Shown piece by piece: positions 1 to 8,133 of a stretch of 64,000 nucleotides of DNA. A model generated the notes under the pieces. The model made no database searches. It saw only the letters and a program-made list of their open reading frames with translations, and was not told where the DNA came from. Position 1 is the first letter of the stretch. Each line of letters opens with the position of its first letter. The translations under genes and the position numbers were made by a program. This stretch comes from DATBLE01 sp963775695. Lineage in GTDB: Bacteria; Actinomycetota; Thermoleophilia; Gaiellales; Gaiellaceae. The stretch is from contig CAVZJU010000001.1 in the NCBI GenBank assembly GCA_963775695.1, positions 186,001-250,000 on the forward strand, given 5' to 3'.

Positions 1-435
1 GATGAAGTACGACCCGCCCGAGTCCGGGACCAGGCCGATGCCGATGAACCCCGGGACGAAGGCCGCTGTGTCGGCGGCGATCCGGTAGTCGCAGACGCAG
101 GCGAGCGAGAGCCCGGCGCCCGCGGCGGCACCGTTCACCGCGGCGATCACCGGCTTCTCGAGCCCGCGAATCGCCCGCACGTTCGGGTGGTAGGTCGCCT
201 CCAGGTGCTCGGCGATGTCGTGCTCCACCTCCCGGAACTCGCCCAGGTCCTGGCCGGCGCAGAAGCCCTTGCCCGCGCCGGTGATCACGACTGCGCGCAC
301 GTCCTCGGCCGCCGCCTCCTCCAGCGCGGCGCGCAGCGCGGCGTGCATCGAGGTCGTGAACGCGTTGTACGACTCGGGCCGGTTGAGCGTGATCGTCAGG
401 ACCGATTCGACCAGGCTGGTCTCGACCTCCGCCAT
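1..435 (-). CDS. PaaG-like enoyl-CoA hydratase/isomerase (3' part beyond window)
   Basis: Crotonase-fold protein, first 145 residues only; the rest lies to the left of the window. Read from the ATG at 433-435 it starts MAEVETSLVESVLTITLNRP. It carries the oxyanion-hole segments of the family (VVITGAGKGFCAGQDLGEF, then NGAAAGAGLSLACVCDYRIA). The CAGQDL and AAAGAGLSLA wording resembles PaaG, the ring-oxepin isomerase of phenylacetate degradation, but a fatty-acid or other acyl-CoA substrate is equally possible because no other paa gene is visible. A TAGGCT -10 box (443-448, minus strand) ends 7 nt before the ATG, so the mRNA is probably leaderless. It is divergent from the HtrA-like gene. Confidence 0.85.
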   Translation of the reverse strand, partial: MAEVETSLVESVLTITLNRPESYNAFTTSMHAALRAALEEAAAEDVRAVVITGAGKGFCAGQDLGEFREVEHDIAEHLEATYHPNVRAIRGLEKPVIAAVNGAAAGAGLSLACVCDYRIAADTAAFVPGFIGIGLVPDSGGSYFI

Positions 436-472
436 GGAGCGCAGCCTATCGCCCGGCTGCTATCACTGGCCC

Positions 473-1453
473 ATGGGAGCGTTGAGGCTGATCTCGCTGG
501 ACGAGCAGGCGCCGGCCGAAGCGCCGCTCGACGCCTACTCGCGCGTCGTCACGGAGGTGGCGCGGCGGCTCGCGCCGTCGGTCGCGAACCTCCGTGTTTC
601 GCGCCCGGGGGCACGAGGACGGCGAATGGACGGCGGCGGCAGCGGCGTCGTGATCACGCCGGACGGCTTCGTGCTCACCTCGGCCCACGTGGTCGCTGGC
701 ACCGACCGCGGCGTCGCCTCGTTCGTCGACGGCCGCGAGCTGACGGTCGAGATGGTCGGCGCCGACCCGCTCTCGGATCTCGCGGTGCTGCGCACGGAGC
801 CGAACGATCTCGCCGCCGCGGAGCTCGGCGACGCGGAGCGGCTCCTGGTCGGCCAGCTGGTGGTCGCGATCGGCAACCCGAACGGTTTCGCCGGCTCGGT
901 CACGGCGGGGGTCGTCTCGGCGCTCGGGCGCTCGTTGCCCACTCGATCGGGATCAACGATGCGGATCGTCGAGAACGTGATCCAGACCGACGCCGCCCTC
1001 AACCCGGGGAACTCGGGCGGCGCGCTCGCCGACGGCCAGGGACGCGTGGTCGGGATCAACACCGCCGTTGCCGGTGTGGGGCTCGGCCTCGCCGTCCCGA
1101 TCAACGCGACCACACGGTCGATCGTCGGCGCGCTGATGCGCGACGGTCGGGTGCGCCGCGCCTATCTGGGGATCGCCGGCGACACGCGTCCGTTGCCGCC
1201 GCGACTGGCGGCAACCCTCGGCCGCCAGCGAGGCGTCGAGGTGGTGCAGGTGGCCGAGGCCAGCCCCGCCGACCGCGCGGGGTTGCGACCCGAGGACCTG
1301 ATCGTCGAGGTCGACGGCATCTCGGTCAGCGCGGTCGACGACCTCCAGCGGTTGATGGCGGGCGACGCGATCGGCCGGGCCGTGACCACCCGCCTGCTCC
1401 GGCAGGGTCGCGAGCTGACGGTCGAGGTCGTCCCCGACGAGCTCGTGGCATAG
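473..1453 (+). CDS. HtrA/DegP-like trypsin-fold serine protease with PDZ domain
   Basis: 326-residue S1C-family protease. The catalytic triad is visible: His72 in TSAHVV, Asp102 in LSDLAVL, Ser181 in NPGNSGGAL. A single PDZ domain follows (about 220-320; AYLGIAG and SPADRAGLRPEDLIVEVDG). There is no signal peptide or membrane segment, so unlike DegP or actinobacterial HtrA it should be cytoplasmic. The ATG at 473 was chosen because the reading frame further upstream runs over the divergent gene's coding sequence. A TATCAC hexamer ends 6 nt before it, which fits a leaderless start. The LanC-like gene begins 25 nt after its stop on the same strand, so the two are probably co-transcribed. Confidence 0.9.
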   Translation: MGALRLISLDEQAPAEAPLDAYSRVVTEVARRLAPSVANLRVSRPGARGRRMDGGGSGVVITPDGFVLTSAHVVAGTDRGVASFVDGRELTVEMVGADPLSDLAVLRTEPNDLAAAELGDAERLLVGQLVVAIGNPNGFAGSVTAGVVSALGRSLPTRSGSTMRIVENVIQTDAALNPGNSGGALADGQGRVVGINTAVAGVGLGLAVPINATTRSIVGALMRDGRVRRAYLGIAGDTRPLPPRLAATLGRQRGVEVVQVAEASPADRAGLRPEDLIVEVDGISVSAVDDLQRLMAGDAIGRAVTTRLLRQGRELTVEVVPDELVA

Positions 1454-1478
1454 CGCCGCGCTCGGATCGCACGCAGAC

Positions 1479-2555
1479 ATGCTCTGGGACGCCGACGCGC
1501 ACGAGCCGCCCGTCCAGGAGGCGTGGGACGAGGGCCGGGCCCGAGCCGCGATCCGGGAGATCGCTGCCGATGCCGAGAACGTCTTCGCCGACGGCTGGCC
1601 CGCCCACCCCGCCGATGTCGACGCCGACGATCCGGGCCCGTGGCCCGGGCTCTACCTCGGTGGCGCAGGCGTCGTCGACGCCCTACGCCGGCTGGCACAG
1701 CGCGGTCTCGTCGAGCTCGAGCGCGACTACGTGTCGTACGTGGAACGCCTCCAGCCCGACACCGATGGCCCGGGCTTGATGTTCGGCGAGACGGGCGTTC
1801 TGCTCGTTCGGCAGCGCCTCTCGCCGTCGTCCTCGACGCTCGCGCGCCTGCGCGACCTCGTCGCCGCGAACGTCGACGACGACCACCGCGAGCTGCTCTG
1901 GGGCAGCCCCGGCACGATGCTCGTCGCGAACGAGCTCGGCTTCGAGGATCTCTGGCGGGCCTCCGCCGACCGCCTGCTCGCGGCCCGCGAGCCGGACACA
2001 GGCCTGTGGCAGCAGCACCTCTACGGCGGAGTCGACCGGCACCTGGGCCCAGCCCACGGTTTCGCCGGCTGCGTGCTGGCGCTCGGCGGGCTCGACGGCG
2101 CGGCCGAGACCGCCCGCCGCTACGCGGTGGTGGAGGACGGCCTGGCGAACTGGCCGCCGCACGACGACGGGGTGCTCCTTCGCAACGGCACGATCCGCGT
2201 GCAGTGGTGCCACGGCGCGCCGGGGATGGTCACGTCACTCGGGGATCTTCTCGACGAGGACCTCGCGCTCGCCGGCGGCGAGCTGACGTGGCTTGTCGGT
2301 CCGCCCACCAAGGGAGCGAGCCTCTGCCACGGCACCGCCGGCAACGGCTACGCGTTCCTCACCCTGTTCGAGCGCACGGGCGACGAGCGCTGGCTCGACC
2401 GGGCGCGCCGGTTCGCCGTCCACTCGATGGCACAGATCGAACGCGCACGCGCCGACCACGCGATGGGCCGCTACAGCCTGTGGACCGGCGATCTCGGGAC
2501 CGCGCTCTATCTCGCCGACTGCATCGACGGAGCGGGGCGGCTGCCGCTTCCCTAA
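1479..2555 (+). CDS. LanC-like zinc protein (lanthionine cyclase/LANCL family)
   Basis: 358 residues with the three LanC signatures in order: GPAHGFAG (His193), WCHGAPG (Cys244, His245) and CHGTAGN (Cys283, His284). In LanC and eukaryotic LANCL proteins the two cysteines and the histidine of the CHG motif bind the zinc that activates a thiol for addition to dehydroamino acids. No dehydratase (LanB or LanM), precursor peptide or exporter is nearby, so it is not an obvious lanthipeptide cluster. A free-standing LANCL-like role, adding a small thiol to dehydroalanine-containing proteins, is an inference. Pairing with a cytoplasmic HtrA-type protease would suit protein repair or disposal. Its stop overlaps the end of the convergent GerW gene by 4 bp. 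Confidence 0.8.
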   Translation: MLWDADAHEPPVQEAWDEGRARAAIREIAADAENVFADGWPAHPADVDADDPGPWPGLYLGGAGVVDALRRLAQRGLVELERDYVSYVERLQPDTDGPGLMFGETGVLLVRQRLSPSSSTLARLRDLVAANVDDDHRELLWGSPGTMLVANELGFEDLWRASADRLLAAREPDTGLWQQHLYGGVDRHLGPAHGFAGCVLALGGLDGAAETARRYAVVEDGLANWPPHDDGVLLRNGTIRVQWCHGAPGMVTSLGDLLDEDLALAGGELTWLVGPPTKGASLCHGTAGNGYAFLTLFERTGDERWLDRARRFAVHSMAQIERARADHAMGRYSLWTGDLGTALYLADCIDGAGRLPLP

Positions 2556-2869
2556 CCGCGGCGGGCGAAGGCCCAGAGCGCGACCGCGGCGATCCCCGCC
2601 ACCACCTGCCAGCCCAGCTGCATCCGGCCCACGTCGATCGCGGGCTTCCAGCTGACTTCGCCGTCCTTGATCACGTAGGCGCCCACCGGCCGCGCGCGCA
2701 GCCCGAAGCCCCCGCCGCCGTTGTCCTCGCTGTCGCCGCCTCCTCCACCGCCGCCTCCCACCGACGCCGCCGGAATCACGACGACGCCGTCCTGCTCGAT
2801 CGGGTCGCCGTACACGCGTCGCACGGTGATCGAGTCGCGGACGCCGCTCAGGAGCTCTTCGGAGTTCAT
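2552..2869 (-). CDS. GerW/YtfJ family sporulation-associated protein
   Basis: 105 residues resembling the GerW (YtfJ) family. The N-terminal part reads SVRDSITVRRVYGDPIEQDG, followed by VVVIPAASVGGGGGGGG, a basic RARPVGAYVI core and a C-terminal hydrophobic stretch (about 86-101) that could anchor it to a membrane. In Bacillus the family is linked to spore germination; in actinobacteria it is common without a known role. It is the last gene of a minus-strand operon after EthD-like and enoyl-CoA hydratase genes. Its ATG overlaps the preceding stop by 4 bp (ATGA), with an AAGGAG-type ribosome site inside the upstream coding sequence. Confidence 0.8.
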   Translation of the reverse strand: MNSEELLSGVRDSITVRRVYGDPIEQDGVVVIPAASVGGGGGGGGDSEDNGGGGFGLRARPVGAYVIKDGEVSWKPAIDVGRMQLGWQVVAGIAAVALWAFARRG

Positions 2870-3690
2870 TCCTTCTCCTTTCGTCGCCGGAGGAAGCCCT
2901 GTACCCCCTCCGCCGCCTCGTCACTCAGCATCGACAGCGCCAGCCAGTCGCGCGCGTGGCCGATCGTTCCGTGCCAGGCCAGGTCGCGGAAGAAGTCGAG
3001 CTGGTGCTTCGCATAACGGGTGATCAGCGGGAGCCGGGCGGCCAGCTTCTCGACCAGCTCGTCGACGGCCGCGTCGAGCTCCCCGGCCGGAACCGCCCGG
3101 TTGACCAGCCCCCACTCGAGCGCCTGCGCGGCCGGGATCTCGTCGCAGAGCAGGATGATCTCGCGGGCGCGGCGGTCGCCGACGATCAGCGGCAGCCACT
3201 GCGTCGCACCGGCCGCCGGCACCGAGCCGTGCTGGAGACCGACGTGGCGGATGAACGCGTCGTCGACCATCACCGCGAGGTCGCAGGCCATCTGGAGCTC
3301 GTTGCCGCCCCCGACGCAGATGCCGTTGATGCGCGCCACCGTCGGCTTGCCGATCCTGCGCAGCGCGGTGACCCCGGCGTCCATCGCCCCGAACCACTTC
3401 CAGTACTCGCGCTCGTTCCCGACGTAGCCCTCGTCTGCCCAGGCCCGGAGGTTCGCGCCCACGCAGAAGGCCCGCCCCGCGCCGGTGAGGACGACGACGC
3501 GGATCTCGTCGTCCCACGACGCGTCCTCACATGCCCGGGCGAGCTCGCGCAGCATCCGGAAGTCGAAGGCGTTCAGGACCTCCGGCCGGTCGAGCGTGAT
3601 CGTGGCGCGCGGCGGCGCCTTCTCGTAGAGGATCGACTCGAAGCCGAGCTCTGCGGCCGGCTGAGGAGCGGGGCGTTCGGGCTGGCTCAC
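2866..3690 (-). CDS. enoyl-CoA hydratase/isomerase family protein
   Basis: 274-residue crotonase-fold enzyme. Recognisable parts are ATITLDRPEVLNAFDFRML, the first oxyanion-hole segment VVLTGAGRAFCVGANL, and NGICVGGGNELQMACDLAV. The loop after GLQHGSVPAAGATQWLP occupies the position of the second catalytic acid. It would hydrate or isomerise an acyl-CoA; the substrate cannot be read from sequence. The GTG start at 3690 overlaps the stop of the EthD-like gene by 4 bp (GTGA), and its stop overlaps the GerW start, so the three genes form one tight operon. It differs from the enoyl-CoA hydratase at the left edge and is not a duplicate of it. Confidence 0.88.
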   Translation of the reverse strand: MSQPERPAPQPAAELGFESILYEKAPPRATITLDRPEVLNAFDFRMLRELARACEDASWDDEIRVVVLTGAGRAFCVGANLRAWADEGYVGNEREYWKWFGAMDAGVTALRRIGKPTVARINGICVGGGNELQMACDLAVMVDDAFIRHVGLQHGSVPAAGATQWLPLIVGDRRAREIILLCDEIPAAQALEWGLVNRAVPAGELDAAVDELVEKLAARLPLITRYAKHQLDFFRDLAWHGTIGHARDWLALSMLSDEAAEGVQGFLRRRKEKE

Positions 3691-3968
3691 TCTTCGATCA
3701 CGACGACCTGCGCCGAGAATGGGATCCCCATCGTGGCGGCGTCCTCGCCGGTGGCGGCGAACTCGGGCGAGCGCGCGACTTCCTGGAACGACGCCATGTC
3801 CGGGAACTCGAACTCGGCGTAGTGGTGGAAGCGCTCCTCGCCGATCGGCGTGGCGACGATCTTCCCCTGGCGGAACGTGGCCGGGACCTTGCTCACGAAC
3901 TCGTCGATGTGCTGCTGGTAGCGCTCCTCATCGACGTCTCCCTCGTACAGGACGAACGCGCGGACCAT
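3687..3968 (-). CDS. EthD-type dimeric alpha-beta barrel protein
   Basis: 93-residue ferredoxin-like-fold protein of the EthD/stress-response dimeric barrel type: MVRAFVLYEGDVDEERYQQH, a central segment with GEERFHHYAEFEFPDM, and a C-terminal strand QVVVIEE. Such small proteins act as homodimers in degradation pathways of ethers, aromatics or polyketides, often with unclear chemistry. It leads the operon with the acyl-CoA hydratase, so a role with an acyl-CoA or aromatic intermediate is plausible but not shown. The ATG is preceded by GAGGAG about 7 nt upstream. A TACTAG hexamer (4000-4005, minus strand) may be the -10 box, overlapping the promoter of the divergent permease gene. Confidence 0.75.
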   Translation of the reverse strand: MVRAFVLYEGDVDEERYQQHIDEFVSKVPATFRQGKIVATPIGEERFHHYAEFEFPDMASFQEVARSPEFAATGEDAATMGIPFSAQVVVIEE

Positions 3969-4003
3969 GTGGACTCCTCGGCTCGGGAACGCCGGGAGCC
4001 TAG

Positions 4004-4009
4004 TACGGT
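4004..4009 (+). promoter_or_regulatory. -10 box TACGGT of leaderless DMT permease gene
   Basis: TACGGT ends 6 nt before the GTG at 4016, the spacing seen at many other genes of this window. It overlaps a possible minus-strand -10 (TACTAG, 4000-4005) for the EthD operon. Confidence 0.5.
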
Positions 4010-4015
4010 TGGCCG

Positions 4016-4465
4016 GTGTCGGGCGGAACTGCCCTTGCCGTCGTGATGTCGGTCTCGGCCGGCTTCGCCGGCTCGATCCAGGCAGCGGTCCTCGGCCGCC
4101 TCGGCGATCGAGTGGGCACGGTCGAGGCGGTGGGCTTCTCGACGCTCGTCGCCGGCGCGACCGGGATCCTGGTGCTGCTCGTCGCCCGCCGCAGCCTGCA
4201 CGGTGTCGGCGCGTCTGTCCACCAGCCGCTCTGGATGTGGCTCGGCGGCATCCTCAGCGCATTCATCGTCCTCTCGATCACGTTCGCCGCGCCGAAGATC
4301 GGAGTCGCCGCCGCAATCGGGCTCGTGATCACCGGCAATCTGGTCGTCGCTGCCGCGATCGACCGCTTCGGCTGGTTCGGGGTGTCGCCGATCCCGCTCG
4401 AGTGGACGCGGGTGGTCGGGATCCTGCTGCTGGCCGGCGGAGCGGCGCTGGTGCTGAGGAAGTAG
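4016..4465 (+). CDS. small DMT-superfamily permease, YdcZ/DUF606 type
   Basis: 149 residues with about four to five hydrophobic helices: AVVMSVSAGFAGSIQAAVLG, VGFSTLVAGATGILVLLVA, LWMWLGGILSAFIVLSIT, a fourth around IGLVITGNLVV, and VVGILLLAGGAALVL. Its length and the pattern of Gly-rich helices match the DMT_YdcZ (DUF606) family, half-size relatives of drug/metabolite transporters that probably function as dimers. The substrate is unknown. The GTG start is consistent with leaderless transcription from the box at 4004-4009. It converges on the end of the xanthine dehydrogenase operon. Confidence 0.75.
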   Translation: MSGGTALAVVMSVSAGFAGSIQAAVLGRLGDRVGTVEAVGFSTLVAGATGILVLLVARRSLHGVGASVHQPLWMWLGGILSAFIVLSITFAAPKIGVAAAIGLVITGNLVVAAAIDRFGWFGVSPIPLEWTRVVGILLLAGGAALVLRK

Positions 4466-4487
4466 CGGCGGCGCTCGACGTGAAGGA

Positions 4488-6719
4488 TCAGACCCCTTCG
4501 GAGTCGGACCCGAAACAGATGTCTTCCGGACGGACCGGCACACGGGCCAGCGCGCGACCCGTCGCATCCCGCAGCGCCGAGACGATCGCCGCGGTCGAGA
4601 CCACGGTCGGGGGCTCACCGACCCCCTTGATGCCGTAGGGCGCATCGGGCTCCGGAACCTCGATCAGCTCGCTGACCACCGGCGGCATGTCGAGGGCGGT
4701 CGGGATCAGGTAGTCGGTGAAGCTCGCGTTCGTGATCAGCCCCTCGCGGGTCTGGATCTCCTCCATCAGCGCGAGCCCGAGCCCCTGCGCGGTTCCACCT
4801 TCGATCTGGCCTTCGACCGCCTGCGGGTTGATCGCCTTGCCGACGTCCTGGGCCGTCCCGATCCAGACGACGCGCGTGAGGCCGAGGTCGAGGTCGACCT
4901 CGGCGACGACCCGCATCGCCGAGACGGCAAGGGCGACGTGGGACCGCTCGCCGGTGGTCTGGCCGGTCTCCGGGTCGAGCGGCCAGGTGCGCGGATGGTG
5001 GTAGACGCGCTCGACGTCGACCTCCCGCGCGCCCGTGCGGCTCCGCTCCTCGAGCGCCGCTCGACAGGCGAGCTGAACGGCACCGGCAACCATGTACGTG
5101 AGCCGCGAGGCCGATGCCGACCCGGCCGAGTCCACCCGCGCCGTCCCGGCCGGCGCGATCGTGACGTCGTCCAGCGCGAGCTCGGTCCGCGCGACCTGCA
5201 GGATCACGCCCTCGACGCCCTGGCCGACCTCGGCGGCGGCGCAGTGGATCTCGGCCGCGTCGCCGGCGAGGACGACGCGGGCGGCGCAGAAGTCGTCGAA
5301 GCCCTCGGAGTAGCAGATGTTCTTGAAGCCGACCGCAAAGCCCGTGCCGCGCTTCACGCCCTCACCTCGGGTCGTGTTCCCTGCTCCGCCCGGGAGCCGG
5401 ATCGGGTCACGCGGCAGCTCCTCGGGCGGCGGCGGTTCGAGCGCAGCGGCGCGGCGAATGACCTCCGCCACCGGCAGAGAGCCGCGAACGACCTGGCCGG
5501 TCGGCAGCGTGTCGCCGGGCGCGAGTGCGTTCAAGAGCCGTAGCTCCACCGGGTCGATGTCGAGGGCAGCGGCGAGCCTGTCCATCTGCGCCTCCGCCGC
5601 GAAGCACGTCTGCACCGCGCCGAAGCCGCGCATCGCGCCGCACGGCGGGTTGTTGGTGTAGACGCAGGTCGACTCGATCAGCGCGTTCGGCAGGTCGTAG
5701 GGACCGCAGGCGAAGGACGCCGCGTTCGAGGTGACGGCCGTGGAGGACGAGGCGTAGGCGCCGCCGTCGAGCAGGATGCGCGCCTGCACCGAGACGAGCC
5801 GGCCCGCACGGGTGGCGCGATGCTCCATCCAGATCCGGGCCGGGTGGCGGTGGACGTGGCCGACAAACGACTCCTCGCGACCGTAGACCAGCTTCACGGG
5901 CCGGGCGGTGTGCAGCGCGAGCATGGCGCCGTGGATCTGCATCGAGAGGTCTTCGCGGCCTCCAAACGCACCGCCGACGCCGGCGAGGTGGATCCGCACC
6001 TGCTCGGGCCGGAGGCCGAGGCAGGGAGCGACCTGGTCGCGGTCGACGTGCAGCCACTGCGTGGCGACGTGGATGTCGACGCCGCCCTCGCCGTCCGGGA
6101 TCGCGAGGCCCGACTCGGGTCCGAGAAATGCCTGGTCCTGGATCCCGACCTCGTACTCGCCCTCGACCGAGACCTCCGCGGTCGCGTCGGGATCACCGTG
6201 CCGGATGACGAGGTGGCGTACGACGTTCGGGCGCGGATCGACGCGGTAGCCGTGTCCCATGGTCGGTCGGTCCGGGTGGAGCGGCTCCTGCCCGGTGGCG
6301 CTGCGCGGATCGATGACCGGCTCGAGCGGCTCGTACTCGACCCGGACCCTCTCGGCTGCCCGCCGTGCCTGCTCGGGATGCTCCGCGGCGACGAGCGCGA
6401 CCGGCTCCCCGAAGTAGCGCACGCGGTCGATCGCCAGCACGGGCTGGTCGGGGAACTCGAGCCCGTACAGCTTCTGACCGGGAACGTCGTCGTGCGTGAG
6501 CACGGCGTGCACACCGGGCATCGCAAGGGCCTCGGCGATGTCGATCGCACGGATGCAGGCATGGGCGTGCGGGCTTCGCACCGTGTGCCCCCAGAGCGTC
6601 CCCGCCGCCCACAGGTCGCTGGCATAGGCGAACCGGCCCGTGGTCTTGGGCACACCGTCGGCGCGCGGGACGACCTCGCCGATCCGGCCGACCTCGAGCC
6701 GGCGGGGTGCCGTTGTCAC
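4488..6719 (-). CDS. xanthine dehydrogenase family protein, molybdopterin-binding subunit
   Basis: 743 residues from the GTG at 6719; the frame is open further upstream but that stretch is not conserved-looking. The body begins RIGEVVPRADGVPKTTGRFA, the usual start of XdhD/PucD-type subunits. It contains GGAFGGREDLSMQ, the molybdopterin-contact segment GAMRGFGAVQ, and PYGIKGVGEPP near the C-terminus, where the Glu (about 702) is the catalytic base of the family. It oxidises purines (hypoxanthine/xanthine to urate) if the neighbourhood is a guide; other aldehyde or N-heterocycle substrates are possible. It is the last gene of the importer-XDH operon. Its stop codon lies in an imperfect inverted repeat, GAAGG..CCTTC, around 4485-4500. 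Confidence 0.9.
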   Translation of the reverse strand: MTTAPRRLEVGRIGEVVPRADGVPKTTGRFAYASDLWAAGTLWGHTVRSPHAHACIRAIDIAEALAMPGVHAVLTHDDVPGQKLYGLEFPDQPVLAIDRVRYFGEPVALVAAEHPEQARRAAERVRVEYEPLEPVIDPRSATGQEPLHPDRPTMGHGYRVDPRPNVVRHLVIRHGDPDATAEVSVEGEYEVGIQDQAFLGPESGLAIPDGEGGVDIHVATQWLHVDRDQVAPCLGLRPEQVRIHLAGVGGAFGGREDLSMQIHGAMLALHTARPVKLVYGREESFVGHVHRHPARIWMEHRATRAGRLVSVQARILLDGGAYASSSTAVTSNAASFACGPYDLPNALIESTCVYTNNPPCGAMRGFGAVQTCFAAEAQMDRLAAALDIDPVELRLLNALAPGDTLPTGQVVRGSLPVAEVIRRAAALEPPPPEELPRDPIRLPGGAGNTTRGEGVKRGTGFAVGFKNICYSEGFDDFCAARVVLAGDAAEIHCAAAEVGQGVEGVILQVARTELALDDVTIAPAGTARVDSAGSASASRLTYMVAGAVQLACRAALEERSRTGAREVDVERVYHHPRTWPLDPETGQTTGERSHVALAVSAMRVVAEVDLDLGLTRVVWIGTAQDVGKAINPQAVEGQIEGGTAQGLGLALMEEIQTREGLITNASFTDYLIPTALDMPPVVSELIEVPEPDAPYGIKGVGEPPTVVSTAAIVSALRDATGRALARVPVRPEDICFGSDSEGV

Positions 6720-6751
6720 GGCCTCTCGTGCCCGCGCATCCTTTCCCACAA

Positions 6752-6768
6752 CCCCACCTTGGGTGGGG
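6752..6768. other. hairpin in the 170-bp gap between two XDH subunit genes
   Basis: CCCCACC, a 3-nt loop (TTG) and GGTGGGG form a perfect 7-bp stem. The whole gap 6720-6889 holds no credible gene; a GAGAGG ribosome-site-like motif lies just before the GTG at 6719. This is the only long gap between the six downstream genes of the operon. The hairpin may tune expression or mRNA stability of the large subunit. Confidence 0.5.
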
Positions 6769-6889
6769 AAGGGTTCGTTCCCCCCGCCACCCGGCATCGA
6801 CGATATCGCAGCCGGGCTCACGTGTCCGTCACGGGCCTGCGCCGAGGCCGTGTCGGTTCTTCCACTGCCACGATGCCCCCGCCTCGGGC

Positions 6890-7345
6890 TCATGCCCGGG
6901 CCGCCAGTCTGACGGCGTCGAAGATCTTGGCGTACCCCGTGCAGCGGCAGAGGTTGCCGGACAGCGCCTCGCGGATCTCGTCGTCGGTCGGACTCGGCAC
7001 CCGCTCGAGCAGATCGGCCGTCGCGACGACCAGGCCGGGCGTGCAGAAGCCGCACTGCACGGCGCCCGCCTCGACGAACGCCGCCTGCACCGAATGCAGC
7101 TGGTCCTCCTCGGCGAGCCCCTCGACGGTGACGACCGCGTGGCCGTCGGCCTGCGCCGCGAGCACGAGGCAGGCGCAGACCAGCGTGCCGTCGAGCAGGA
7201 CCGAGCACGAGCCGCACTCCCCTTGCTCGCACGCGTTCTTCGAGCCGGGCAGGCCGAGCCGCTCACGGAGCGCGTAGAGCAGGCTCTCGCCGGGCCAGAC
7301 GTCGGCCTCGCGCGCCTCGCCGTTGACGGCCAGCTCGATCCTCAC
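6890..7345 (-). CDS. xanthine dehydrogenase family protein, [2Fe-2S] subunit
   Basis: 151 residues with both iron-sulfur clusters of the molybdenum hydroxylase small subunit. The plant-ferredoxin-type cluster has Cys39, Cys44, Cys47 and a fourth at 57 or 59. The second, helical cluster has Cys98, Cys101, Cys133 and Cys135 (QCGFCTPG ... NLCRCTGY). It passes electrons from the molybdenum centre to FAD in the partner subunit. Its start overlaps the FAD-subunit stop by 4 bp (ATGA), so the two are translationally coupled. The order FAD, Fe-S, Mo is a common split-XDH layout. Confidence 0.95.
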   Translation of the reverse strand: MRIELAVNGEAREADVWPGESLLYALRERLGLPGSKNACEQGECGSCSVLLDGTLVCACLVLAAQADGHAVVTVEGLAEEDQLHSVQAAFVEAGAVQCGFCTPGLVVATADLLERVPSPTDDEIREALSGNLCRCTGYAKIFDAVRLAARA

Positions 7346-8133
7346 CCCAGGCAGCGCTCCAGCGCCCTCGTTGCCAGGACATACAACGCGTGCCGACGGT
7401 AGGCGGCCGTTCCCCGCACGTCGTCGATCGGGCTCGCCGCCTCCACCACGCGCTCCGCGAATGACGGCGACTCGTCGATCGGGCAGCTCACGAGCCCCGC
7501 CACCGGTCCAGCCGACCCGAACGACGCCCGCAGCTCCCCGCGCTCGCGGTCCGCCGCAACGGCGAGCGAGCAGACCGCGATCACCATCGCGTTCCGCGGC
7601 CCGACCTTCATGAACGTCTGCGCGGCGCCGGAGGGCACGACCCGAACCGCGGTGATCAGCTCGTCCGGGGCTGCGGCGTTCCGCTTGGGGCCGACCAGGA
7701 ACTCGCGCAACGGCAGCATCCGGGCTCCACGCACGGACGCCACCTCCACCGACGCATGCTCGACGAGCAGCGGCGGCAGCGCGTCCCCCGCCGGCGAGGC
7801 GGTGCCGAGGTTGCCACCGAGCGTGCCGCGGTTCCGGATCTGCGTCGAGCCGACCGTGCGCGACGCCTCGGCGAGTGCAGGCAGGAGCCCGGCGAGCGGG
7901 GGCTTCATCGCCTCGGCGTAGGTCAGGCCGGACCCGATCCGCAGCTCACCGTTGTCCCCCGACCAGCCGCGCAGCTCCGGCACCTCGTTCAGATTCACGA
8001 GCAGCTCAGGGCGCCGGCGGTCGAAGTTCAGCTCGACCATCACGTCGGTGCCGCCCTGGATCGCCACGGCCTCCGGGTGCTCGGCCTTCACGCGCAACGC
8101 CTCGTCGAGGCTGGTGGGACTGACGACCTCCAT
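7342..8133 (-). CDS. xanthine dehydrogenase family protein, FAD-binding subunit
   Basis: 263-residue FAD-binding subunit starting MEVVSPTSLDEALRVKAEHP. Two FAD-contact motifs are clear: AIQGGTDVMVELNF near residue 35, and STQIRNRGTLGGNLGTASPA in the middle. A CO-dehydrogenase-type C-terminal domain follows. It accepts electrons from the Fe-S subunit and delivers them to NAD+ or another acceptor. The ATG shares one base with the stop of the upstream permease (TGATG), so transport and oxidation genes form one transcription unit. Confidence 0.93.
   Translation of the reverse strand: MEVVSPTSLDEALRVKAEHPEAVAIQGGTDVMVELNFDRRRPELLVNLNEVPELRGWSGDNGELRIGSGLTYAEAMKPPLAGLLPALAEASRTVGSTQIRNRGTLGGNLGTASPAGDALPPLLVEHASVEVASVRGARMLPLREFLVGPKRNAAAPDELITAVRVVPSGAAQTFMKVGPRNAMVIAVCSLAVAADRERGELRASFGSAGPVAGLVSCPIDESPSFAERVVEAASPIDDVRGTAAYRRHALYVLATRALERCLG

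Noticed and set aside
187..1779. Long plus-strand frame over the HtrA-like gene
   Set aside because: Arg/Pro/Gly-rich translation without family features; it is an out-of-frame shadow of the protease and LanC-like genes in high-GC DNA.
1479..2555. Lanthipeptide biosynthesis cluster
   Set aside because: No dehydratase, precursor peptide, protease-transporter or immunity gene is adjacent; only the cyclase-like protein is seen.
6720..6889. Molybdenum-cofactor riboswitch in the XDH operon gap
   Set aside because: Only a simple 7-bp hairpin is evident, and I could not identify the multi-helix architecture of that riboswitch.
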